From Saururus chinensis (taxonomy: Eukaryota > Streptophyta > Magnoliopsida > Piperales > Saururaceae), in the NCBI GenBank assembly GCA_035235625.1, contig CP141144.1, forward strand, positions 34,966,014 through 35,030,013: a stretch of 64,000 nt of DNA. The letters are read 5' to 3'. Under the pieces are notes generated by a model. The model was not told where the DNA came from. It saw only the letters and a program-made list of their open reading frames with translations, and did not search any database. Position numbers and translations under genes: made by a program. The stretch's first letter is position 1, and each line of letters starts with the position of its first letter. This document shows, piece after piece, positions 48,454-59,379 of the stretch.

Positions 48454-49599
48454 CCCATGTCATAGGAAGAGGTGAAAACCAAGTAGAGCTAAACCCTCTC
48501 AAGTCCCTTAGGCATTCTTGTAGCTTCCTTGCCTTATTTTTGGAAAGCCTTGGGCCACTTGTTTTGAATTTCTTCTCTCATTCAAAGGAATATCAATGGA
48601 GTCTCTTTTGAGAGCCATGGAAGAAATTCAAGCTTGATGGTCTTTGGTTTCTTGTTCTTATAGTGTTGAATCTTTAGAAACCATTCCCTTCTACCCAACT
48701 CCCTTGGCTTTTGAAATATTTCCTTCCAAAGCCTTCAATTTGTCATAAGTAACCATCCTCCCTTTGGCAATGGCCATAGAAGATTCTCAATGAGGAAATG
48801 GGAAGGTACTTATGACAATTTGGCCAAGGTTTCCTTCATTTTATGAAAAACCACCTAGAAACCCAAAACCCCCATCTAATAAGCCTCAGCAATTTCAGAG
48901 CATCAAATTAGATCCAAGGTTAGATGTGGGATGGCCAAAGATTGAACACTCTTCAAGAGCACACGTACTACTTGCAAGTGCGAGCTATTGTAAGTGTTCT
49001 TAAGATCTCTTCTTCCTAAATTTCTGGTTAGTGGAGTAAACCTAGTGGTTGAAACACCTTGGTGAGAGGGACGGGTTGTGCATAACCCACAGAGTGTGGA
49101 TTCACTTAAATGTATGTACGGTTACCGGTAAACCAAGAAAAACCGGGGTTTGTAAATGGTTGTGGGATATCTGAAACCCTCACTTAGTGGATGTTAGAGG
49201 TGCCTTGGATTAGGTGCTCTGAGAGTGGATGTACCCGTCTATGCAAGTGCTTGACGGCGAACCACTATAAATCTCTTTGTGCATGATATCTTTATTTGTT
49301 TGATGTTGTGATGACTTTACATATCTAACTTCACATCGCTTGAGTCTCTCTCTCTCACCTTTGCACATTCTAAATATGAATATTTGTCTTCATTGAATGT
49401 ACACACGATTGATTTCTTTTGTCTTTGATCATCATTGTCATATTGCGTGGAATTAAATTTACAAGTAAATTTTAAGTGGTTGTCCTATTCACCCCCCCCT
49501 TTAGGACTCTCTCTCCTTAGCGTACTTTCAAGTGGTATTGGAGCTAGGACACTCTCTTCAAGGTGAAATCACCTAGAGTGTTATCCTAGTTGCTCCTTT

Positions 49600-50840
49600 A
49601 TGGCTAAGTTTGAGAGCTCATCCACCACCAAGCCACCTCCATTTGATGGGAATAACTATGCCTACTGGAAAAATAGAATGAGAACCTTCTTGAAGGCTCA
49701 TGATGAATTGGCATGGTATTGTGTAGAACATGGATGGACTCCTCCCACTGAAATGATAGAAGTAGATGGTGATAAAGTTAATGTTCTATTAGATATCTTA
49801 ACATGGTCTGAAGTAGATAAGAAGTTAAGTATGGGAAACAACAAGGCTCTCAGTGCCATTACTTGTGCTGTCTCTCCTGATGAATACAAACGGATATGTA
49901 TGTGTGAGAGTGCCAAGGAGGCATGGGACATTTTAGAAGTGTCCCATGAAGGGACTTTGTTAGTAAAGAAATCTAAGCTTCAACTCCTCGTAACAAAATT
50001 TGAAAATATCTAGATGGAGGAGAATGAGACCTTCATGGAGTCTTACTCAAAACTCAACGACATTGTAAACTCTATGTGGGGTCTCGGAAAGAAGATACCA
50101 GAATTAGAAATTGTGTGTAAAGTCCTTAGGTCTCTCCCTGAAAGATTCACTGCTAAAGTAACATCTATTGAAGAATGTAGGAACACTGACCTAATTAAAG
50201 TGGAAGAACTAGTTGGTTCTTTACAAACTTATGAATTACACCTTCCAATAAGTATGAAAAAGCTCATAGCTCTTAAAACCTCAAGCTCAAATAAACACAA
50301 CGTCAATGATTCAGAAAATGAATTAGAGGATGATGAAGAACTTGCTTTCCTAGCAAAAAGGTTCGCTAAATACTTCGGGGGAAGAAATAGAGGAAATCGA
50401 TTTATCAAGAACAAAAATATGGACAAATCAAAAGGAAATAGTAGATTCAAACCAAAAGACATAGAGTGCTATAATTGTCATGGCTATGGCCACATGGCTT
50501 CAGGCTGCCCATATAAACAAAAATTTAGGAAAAAGGAAATTGCCGCCAAAGCATCATGGGATGACTCCTTAGAGTCTGAAGATGATTCAAATAAGTCATC
50601 TAATCACGAGGAGGCTGAATATGCATTCATGATTTCCACCCCTATTATCTTTCAAAATGACCCAAGTAATACAAATGTACTTAAAGATAAATCATTTGAG
50701 AGTGATTTGGAATGTTGCACATCTAAAAGTAGTAATGAAGATATTCAAGATGCCTTTAATTTACTATTTAAGGAAAGTACTAAACTTGCTAGGACTGTGA
50801 CTGTGCTAAAGAAAGAAAATCTAACCCTTAATTGAGAAAT
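49600..50840 (+). mobile_element. gag region of the Sirevirus
   Basis: Begins MAKFESSSTTKPPPFDGNNY about 70 bases after the LTR, with the plant copia gag-like pattern (YWKNRMRTFLKAHD, then the UBN2-type segment at 50.03-50.25 kb). A CX2CX4HX4C zinc knuckle (CYNCHGYGHMASGC) is at about 50,468-50,509. It would form the particle shell and bind RNA. It carries breaks. Confidence 0.9.
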
Positions 50841-50849
50841 TGAAGTGGC

Positions 50850-53800
50850 TTTGGCCAATAATGATAGATTAACCAAAGAAATTATCAAAATAAAAACTGA
50901 GTTGAAATTTAGTGAAGACAACTCCCTAAAGAAAGATGAGAACTTAAAACTTGTCACCTCTGAAAATTATGTACTAAAAGAAGAACTTAAGAAATCTAAA
51001 GATATATTGATCATGAAATTCACTCAAAACAGAGATAAATTGGAAAAACTATTAGGTTTGGGTAAATGTTTTTCTGATAAGTCTGGCCTTGGCTATGATT
51101 ATCAAACAAGTACCAAAATAATTTCCTCAACAAGTTTTGTTAAAGAGAATCCATGTCCAAAAATGCCTGTTGTCTCAAAAAAACCAGTCATGTGTTATGC
51201 ATGTGGACAAGCTGGACATCTGAGTTTTGAGTGTAAGATATCTTGCAATAAGGCAAGATTTACCAAAGCCGAAAAAGGAAAATCCATTTTACGTGAATAT
51301 TCTCAAGATAAAATATTTTCTTCAACTGATAAAATGGAAAATAAGGTAAGATCTTCAAATAAGAATGATTACACAGAAAGTGACCTTCTTGAGTATATCA
51401 ATTCTACTTCAGATAATGTATCATCTAGACTTTTTGAGAAAATCTCAAGACTAAATTTAAAGCACAGAGATAGGCTAACCCAACAAAAGAATGAATTCTT
51501 TGTGTGTAATCCTCCAATAGGTGAACTAAGCAAAGAAAGCATGAGAAAAATCACTTCCTCTCCTTCATCTAGGCATGATGTAAAAATACCTAAAAAGGGC
51601 AGCATAAAGTCATCCAATATCAGCATGTGGAGACCGAGAAATAGAGAAAATGGTTTAGTTGTTCATACAACCCTTTTAGCTGGAAATCCTTCTAAATGGT
51701 ATTTGGATAGTGGTTGTTCCAAACATATGACAGGAGAAAAATCTTTCTTCTTTGACTTGAAAGAGTTTGATGGTGGATCTGTTACTTTTAGAGATGGCAA
51801 CACTGCTAAGATTGTTAGGAAAGGAACCTTGGAAGTTCCAAATCTTCCTCATCTCAAGGATGTATTGTGTGTTGAAGGATTAAAACATAACCTTCTTAGT
51901 ATCTCTCAAATATGTGATCAAGACCACTTTGTAAACTTCTGCAGTCGCAATTGCGAGATCATCAACAAGAAAGGTAAAATTATTATGAAAGGTCTTCGGA
52001 CTACTGACAACTGTTATGTGGTTGAAGGAACATCTCAATTAGATTATTCATCATGTTACATAGCTCAGGTGAATGAAGCAGTATTGTGGCATCAACGGTT
52101 GGGTCATGTAAATTATAGAGACTTATCATGCCTAAGCAAAAAAGGACATCTAAGAGGTTTACCAGTTGTTAGTCGAAAAGCAAAAGTTGCTTGTGGTGAT
52201 TGTCAAATGGGAAAACAAATTAGAGCTACTCACAAAAAGGTAAACTCTATCAATTCCTCTAGACCTCTTGAATTGCTTCATATGGATCTAGTTGGACCAA
52301 TGAGAACTGAGAGCATTGGAGGAAAGAAGTATTTTCTTGTAATAGTGGATGATTTTTCTAGATTTACTTGGGTAGCCTTCTTGAGAGAAAAATCAAATAC
52401 TTTTCTTGAATTTAAGGTAATAGCAAAACAAATTCAAAATGAGAAAGATACATCCATTGTCAAAATTAGGAGTGATCATGGTGGGGAATTCGAAAATGCT
52501 TCTTTTGATAAATTTTGTGATAAATATGGAATTCATCATGAATTCTCTGCACCAAAAACTCCTTAGCAAAATGGTGTTGCTGAAAGGAAGAACCGTGTTC
52601 TACAAGATATGGCCACAATATTCTTAACCAGTAAAAACCTTCAAAAGAATCTATGGGCTGAAGCAATCAACACTGCCTGCTACATTATCAATCGAGTTTA
52701 TCTTCGTGCAGGTAAGGATCAAACAGCTTATGAGCTGTGGCATGGTAAAAAGCCTAGTGTTAAATATTTTAAAGTGTTTGGTAGCAAATGTTATATTTAA
52801 AAGACAGAGAAAATGTAGGCAAACTCGACTCAAAAAGTGATGAAGGCATTTTTCTTGGATATTCTGCAAATAGTCGAGCCTATCAAGTCTTGAACTTGAG
52901 AACAAACACTATTCAAGAATCCATAAATGTGGTTATCCATGATGAGGAAGTGGACTCTGGTCCACAAGCTAGCAAGGACGATGATACTAATACTCATGAA
53001 GTTAACTCCAACAATACAATTCCTCCACCTCAATATGATAATGACCTGAAATCGATCAAAGATCATCCTCTTGCTCAAATTATTGGAGATCCTCATGCAC
53101 CAGTACTGACTAGACGACAACCCGAAATTACTCATTTATGCTTTACCTCTAAATTAGAGCCCAAGAATGTTGAAGAAGCCTTCACTGATGAGCATTGGAT
53201 AAATGCCATGCAAGATGAACTTAATCAATTTGTCAGAAATGAGGTTTGGTACCTTGTACCACGAATTGCTGACAAAAATGTTATAGGAACCAAATGGATC
53301 TTCAAGAATAAGACTGATGAGAATGGAGTTGTTGTTAGAAACAAGGCCAGATTAGTTGCACAAGGATACACTCAAATTGAAGGTATTGATTTTGATGAGA
53401 CCTTCGCCCTTGTGGCTAGACTTGAGTCTATTCGAATCTTGATGGCCATGGCTAGTCATTTGAAATTTAAACTATATCAAATGGATGTCAAGAGTGCTTT
53501 TCTAAATGGAATTCTTAATGAAGAAGTATACATTGAACAACCAAAGGGTTTTATTGATCCAAAGTATCCCCATCACGTATACAAATTAAAGAAAGCATTA
53601 TATGGTCTTAAACAAGCACCTCGTGCTTGGTATGAGAGATTGACATCATTTTTGGTAAATAACAAGTTCACAAGGGGTTGTGCTGATAAAACATTGTTTG
53701 TTCAAAAAACCAAAGACTCAATCTTGGTCGCTCAGATTTATGTGGATGACATTGTATTTGGCTCTACCAAAGAACGTAATGCCACTGAATTCGCCAGTCT

Positions 53801-54680
53801 AATGAAATCAGAATTTGAGATGAGCATGGTAGGAGAACTCTCTTTCTTTTTGGGATTTCAAGTCAAACAATTAGAAGAAGGAATTTTTGTCTCACAAACC
53901 AAATATGCTAAGGAATTGGTAACCCGATTTGGCCTTGACTCCGGAAGACGAGTCACTACTCCAATGAGCACTACACTCAAGTTAAGCAAAGATACAAAAG
54001 AAGAATGTGTAGATACTCATCTTTTTAGGAGTATGATTGGCAGCTTACTTTATTTAACTGCCAGTTGACCTGATATATCCTTCAGTGTGGGAGTTTGTGC
54101 TCGTTATCAAGCAAATCCAAAAGAATCCCACTTGACTGTAGTAAAATGAATTATCAGGTATGTTGCAGACACGTCTAACCTTGGCCTCTGGTACCCATAT
54201 GACACATCTACATTACTTGCTGGATATTCAGATGCCGATTGGGCTGACAATAATGATGATAGAAAGTCCACTAGTGGTGGTTGTTTTTATGTTAGAAATT
54301 GTTTGGTAGCATGGCATAGCAAAAAGCAGAACTCTATTTCTCTCTCCACTGCTGAAGCTGAGTACATTGCAGCAGGAAGTTGTTGCGCTCAACTTTTATG
54401 GATGAAACAAATGCTCATGGACTATGGAATTCAACAAGAAACAATGAGTGTCTACTGCGACAACATAAGTGCTATAAATATTTCAAAAAATCCTGTCCAA
54501 CATTCACGAACCAAGCACATAGATATTAGACACCACTTTATTCGTGAATTAGTTGAAAATCACACAATCACACTAGACTATGTCTCTACTGATAATCAGC
54601 TCGCTGATATTATGACCAAGCCGCTAGACTCTCTTAGATTAACTAGTCTGCGGATGTCCATCGGACTTTGTGCTCCATAG
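50850..54680 (+). mobile_element. pol region of the Sirevirus (protease, integrase, RT, RNase H)
   Basis: Second zinc knuckle (CYACGQAGHLSFEC, about 51.2 kb); aspartic protease (WYLDSGCSKHMTG, about 51.7 kb); GAG-pre-integrase (LWHQRLGHVNY, about 52.09 kb); integrase core (LLHMDLVGPM and FLVIVDDFSRFTW, 52.28-52.6 kb); copia RT ([33 protein letters not shown], 53.2-53.9 kb); RNase H (HSKKQNSISLSTAEAEYIA, DIRHHFIRELVE, 54.3-54.65 kb). Integrase before RT is the Ty1/copia order. It carries several breaks. Confidence 0.93.
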
Positions 54681-55464
54681 CAAAATCCTTCTTTTTGGTC
54701 TAATAGCACACTCCTCTCTCTTCCCTCTTTCTTTCTCTTTAATTTCTTCTTAGCTTCTTCTTTCGTTTCGTTATTTTATTCTTCATCAAATGAAGATGTC
54801 TTTTTTCTTCCCCAATCTTTTTCAAGATTTCCTAGGTCCTCCTAATACCCTTATGGCTGTTTGGATAAATTCAAGTGGATGAGAAAATATATCTATTGTT
54901 TCTTATGCCTCTTACATCTAATTCCAACTCAGCCTAGTCTTGAACAACTCAGCCTACTAAAAAAAAAAAATTTTGCACTTCCAACACGCTGGCATTTATC
55001 TCTTCCCTCCTCTCCTCAATTCCAAACTTGCCCTTACAATTCCACCACCTCTAATTGCTCAAATATACCATTCCTTTGAAAGTCAACAATGTAATGATAT
55101 ATGTTGATATGCCATGCTTCCTCACCTTGCTGACTTGATTTGTCACCATGCTGGGCACCATCACGTATCACTCTTTTCAACTTTGATTTTCTTTTGTTTC
55201 TTTCTCTCTCTATGGGCTTTTCCAATCCTTATTTTGTCTTTTCTTCTTGAACTCAAATCTGCCACCTTTGATCCTCCTCTTTTCTCTTGTCCTACACGTC
55301 TCACCTTACTCCATACCTTTTTCCCTGCTGGACATCTTCTCCCATGCTGCTCTTTGACTTCTTTCCCTTCTTTCTTTTCCATTTAAACTTCTTCTCCAGT
55401 GTTTCCCAAGTTCCTCTCCCACTTCCCAGCTTCACTCACATCCAACTCCTAGACTAAGTCTCCC

Positions 55465-57088
55465 TTGGCCATGACCCCAACCCTCAAACGCCCAAGGGCT
55501 GCCATTTCCTCCTCTCACTCACACTCTCCTTCTACTATTGGTCCTGATTCGCTGCCTGCTCAACCTCCTTCTCCACTCGGAGCTACTCAGCGTCAATTAA
55601 GATTGACCCCTGCTCGCCATACCCGTGTTCAGCTCCACCTTCCATCTGGCCGTCCTCGTCCCATTGTTGCTGAACATGCCATTCCACTAGCCCTTGATGT
55701 TGAGTTTGCTGAGATCGGCCTCCTTCTCCAGCTGCTCCGTCCGCTTTAACTTCATCCGCTTCTTCGCTGGAATGGTGCAATCTCTCCCCCCCCTTGTGCA
55801 TGCCATGTACCGAGCCATGATCCTTCTAACTGGTTCCCCATTCTCCTTCACTGTCTTCTTGAACGGTTGCCCAACGACCTTTCATGTTGAAGACCTTGCT
55901 TCCCTCCTTGATATACCTACTCATGTTGGCCCCGATGTGATCATCGATGTCCCCTCCAGCCCGGCCATTCGTGAAGCTGCTGCCCGCCACATTTGCACCA
56001 CTCCACAATCATGGTCATTTGAAACTCCACTGCCCCTCCGTCACCTCCGTCCATTATATCGACTTATGCACACCGTATTTCTCCGAAATGTTTATCCACG
56101 CTTTGGTAACCCCTCGGAACTCACCGGGTTCATGGCCACACTTCTCTATCTCATTGGCTCTGGCCGTTGGGTGTGTCTTGCCTCCCTCATAATGGCCCAC
56201 ATTGTCAAGTTTGTTCGTAAGCCCGGCCATAGTGCATTCCCCTTTGGGCATTTGATCATGCACTTGGCTTCTACACGTTTGGGGCTGCCTCTTCCTTTGG
56301 GCACGGAACTCCTTCCTCCTAAATCTTTCACTATCCAACAATTCCGGACATTGGGGATGACTCATTTTTTTCTCCACCTTGCAGCCTCTCCCGAGCCTAT
56401 TGACGTTCCGCTTGAGCTCCCACCACCGGAACCCTTACCAATAACTTCACATCCATATAATTCACCTCAACAAGCTGCCCCTCCACTACTCTCCGAGGAT
56501 GTCCCTTTTGTTGCTGACTTCAACCTCTTTGATTTTCTTCTCCAAAGTCCCGAGCCTCCCTCAAATTCGAGCACCTCCAATGGCTCCCTTGAGCTGGTCC
56601 TCTCTCACCTTGAGTCTCTCACTACGGGTCAGGCTACCATTCTCTCCCGCCTTGACTCCTTGTCCTCTGCCCAAGAAGCCCTCCACTCTCAACTCTCTAC
56701 ACATCTCCCAACACTTGTGCCGCTGTCCGAGGCTCTTTCTGCCCTTTCTCCTTTAGCCTCCTCTCTTCCCTCTCGTCTTGAGGCGCTCTCTATTGCCCAT
56801 GCACAGTTGGGTGATGTGCTTCATACTATGCTTGAGGCTCACTCCCTCCATTCTACTTCTCTCTCTCGTGACCTGTGTAGTGACCTTGGGTTGGATTTTG
56901 CTGTCCTTCGCAGTGATGTTGTAGCTGAGATTTGCACTCAGCGAGGTGTGCTTAAAGGGATAACCACTGATCTACGAGAACTTATTCTCAGCCTTGGCCG
57001 TGTCACTACTCCACTGGCTAAGTGGTTGCTCCATCTACAACACACTATGGAGGATTGCCTCCACCATGTCCCTCGCCCACTGCCTTGA
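55465..57088 (+). mobile_element. Extra 3' reading region of the Sirevirus (envelope-like position)
   Basis: After pol and a pyrimidine-rich spacer (54.7-55.4 kb) comes a GC-richer region with a long open frame of about 460 codons ending near 57,088. Its first half (LRPLYRLMHTVFLRN, FMATLLYLIGSGRW, FPFGHLIMHLAS) resembles the helical domain of plant retroelement-associated ORFs often labelled 'putative plant transposon protein'. The second half is Ser/Leu/Pro-rich with repeated LSAL/LHSQLS heptad-like stretches, suggesting a coiled coil. Sireviruses often carry such a third ORF, sometimes called envelope-like; I see no clear signal peptide or fusion peptide. Function unknown. Confidence 0.65.
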
Positions 57089-57410
57089 GTGGCCTTAACA
57101 TGGGTGGCCCACATTTTGGATGCGCGCCTATTGCTTCTTCTTGAGCATATAATTTTGGCCGCTTATGTGACTCTACTTATTACATGCCTATGTTGCCTTG
57201 CGCCTCCTGTTTTATGAACCATGGAGTTTACTCCAATTTTACATTCATGTAATTATTGACAAACAGTGTATTCTCATGTATGTAAATTCAATATAACTCA
57301 AGAAGTTACATTAATTCACTGTTTTTCATGTTGAACATGTCATACATGAGCTTTGCTTGCTATGTGCTACTTTCTCAACTATCCATTTGTTGTCTTTGTC
57401 ATTTTTCACT

Positions 57411-57655
57411 GACAAAAAGGGGGAGAACAATATCCCACCAAAATCTTTGATCTTGCAGTAAGTTTTTACAGGAAAAACTCTTCTGATCCAAGCATGAACA
57501 AAGGGGGAGCTTTCATCCATACAGTTAGGGGGAGCATTTATAGTGTTTTGTAAAACATTCATGTACTTGTATATCTTTTTCTTTGCAAAACGAGTGCTTC
57601 AAGTGAAAGGTTGTTCTATAGGGTATTTTGTCACAAAAATGACAAAGGGGGAGAT
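57411..57655 (+). other. Four polypurine-tract-like words before the 3' LTR
   Basis: AAAGGGGGAG or TTAGGGGGAG occurs at about 57,416, 57,500, 57,535 and 57,644, the last touching the 3' LTR. Multiple polypurine tracts are a known Sirevirus hallmark. The last one is in the right place to prime plus-strand DNA. Confidence 0.85.
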
Positions 57656-59379
57656 TGTTAATGACATGTCAGAAAAATAGTATATTCTCCCGCCTAGACG
57701 AATGTCAATTTTTGTGACAAATTTGTGAGTGACCCCGTGAGTTATTTATGGGAAGTCGATTTGAAGAGAAGACCACAAGACAGAAAACTGAAGCTCCAAT
57801 TCATCTATAAATTCTATCAAGATTTGGATCGATTACAACTGACACTCTCATCGTGGCTCTTACATACACTTCTTTCCGCCCCTAGGACCTTATAGTAAAT
57901 AATTAATTTTTTAGGGTCACTTATAAACCTTTGTCTTACCCATACATGGGTAGTATTACCCACTCATGGGTAGGCTCACCCACAAATGGGTAGTCTTACC
58001 CACTCATGGGTAGACTTACCCACACATGGGTAGTCTTACCCACTCTTGGGTAGACTCACCCACACATTGGTAGACTTACCCACTCATGGGTAGGCTCACC
58101 CACACATGGGTAGTTTTACCTACTCTTGGGTAAGCTCACCCACACATGGGTAGTCTTACCCACTCATGGGTAGCCTTACCCACTCTTGGGTAGGCTCACC
58201 CACACATGGGTAGACTCACCCACTCTTGGGTAGGCTTACCCACACATGGGTAGACTCACCCACCAATGGGTAGGAAGTATCATCTCTTGACCTCTATAAA
58301 TACCCATGTCATAGGAAGAGGTGAAAACCAAGTAGAGCTAAACCCTCTCAAGTCCCTTAGGCATTCTTGTAGCTTCCTTGCCTTATTTTTGGAAAGCCTT
58401 GGGCCACTTGTTTTGAATTTCTTCTCTCATTCAAAGGAATATCAATGGAGTCTCTTTTGAGAGCCATGGAAGAAATTCAAGCTTGATGGTCTTTGGTTTC
58501 TTGTTCTTATAGTGTTGAATCTTTAGAAACCATTCCCTTCTACCCAACTCCCTTGGCTTTTGAAATATTTCCTTCCAAAGCCTTCAATTTGTCATAAGTA
58601 ACCATCCTCCCTTTGGCAATGGCCATAGAAGATTCTCAATGAGGAAATGGGAAGGTACTTTTGACAATTTGGCCAAGGTTTCCTTCATTTTATGAAAAAC
58701 CACCTAGAAACCCAAAACCCCCATCTAATAAGCCTCAGCAATTTCAGAGCATCAAATTAGATCCAAGGTTAGATGTGGGATGGCCAAAGATTGAACACTC
58801 TTCAAGAGCACACGTACTACTTGCAAGTGCGAGCTATTGTAAGTGTTCTTAAGATCTCTTCTTCCTAAATTTCTGGTTAGTGGAGTAAACCTAGTGGTTG
58901 AAACACCTTGGTGAGAGGGACGGGTTGTGCATAACCCACAGAGTGTGGATTCACTTAAATGTATGTACGGTTACCGGTAAACCAAGAAAAACCGGGGTTT
59001 GTAAATGGTTGTGGGATATCTGAAACCCTCACTTAGTGGATGTTAGAGGTGCCTTGGATTAGGTGCTCTGAGAGTGGATGTACCCGTCTATGCAAGTGCT
59101 TGACGGCGAACCACTATAAATCTCTTTGTGCATGATATCTTTATTTGTTTGATGTTGTGATGACTTTACATATCTAACTTCACATCGCTTGAGTCTCTCT
59201 CTCTCACCTTTGCACATTCTAAATATGAATATTTGTCTTCATTGAATGTACACACGATTGATTTCTTTTGTCTTTGATCATCATTGTCATATTGCGTGGA
59301 ATTAAATTTACAAGTAAATTTTAAGTGGTTGTCCTATTCACCCCCCCCTCTAGGACTCTCTCTCCTTAGCGTACTTTCA
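57656..59379 (+). repeat. 3' LTR of the Sirevirus
   Basis: 1,724 bp, matching 47,801-49,530 with about eight substitutions and one 6-bp indel; most of these fall in the first 170 bases. It carries the same 17-unit hairpin array (57,938-58,277) with no difference noticed, and TATAAATA at 58,295-58,302. Confidence 0.95.
57938..58277 (+). repeat. 17 tandem 20-bp hairpin units in the 3' LTR
   Basis: Same number and order of units as at 48,089-48,428. Confidence 0.95.

Larger units (their letters stand above)
47801..49530 (+). repeat. 5' LTR of the Sirevirus
   Basis: Runs TGTTAATGAC to GTACTTTCA. Contains the 17-unit hairpin array (48,089-48,428) and TATAAATA at 48,446-48,453. Open frames of 60-65 codons inside it are repeated in the 3' LTR and have no recognised domain. 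Confidence 0.95.
47801..59379 (+). mobile_element. Ty1/copia Sirevirus, complete length, young
   Basis: An 11.6-kb plus-strand element flanked by the exact target duplication CGTGC (47,796-47,800 and 59,380-59,384). LTRs of 1.72-1.73 kb differ by about eight substitutions and one 6-bp indel (about 0.5 percent), which at 1.3e-8 per site per year is roughly 0.2 million years and older if the host's rate is slower. Sirevirus traits: long LTRs, a primer-binding site like initiator Met tRNA (TGGTATTGGAGC at 49,533), gag and pol in copia order, an extra 3' reading region after pol, and four polypurine-tract-like words before the 3' LTR. The coding part has about half a dozen breaks, so it is structurally whole but not intact. 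Confidence 0.95.

Noticed and set aside
48417-49003. Two 63-64 codon frames in the Sirevirus LTR
   Set aside because: Repeated with the LTR, no recognisable domain; most likely chance frames in the transcribed leader.
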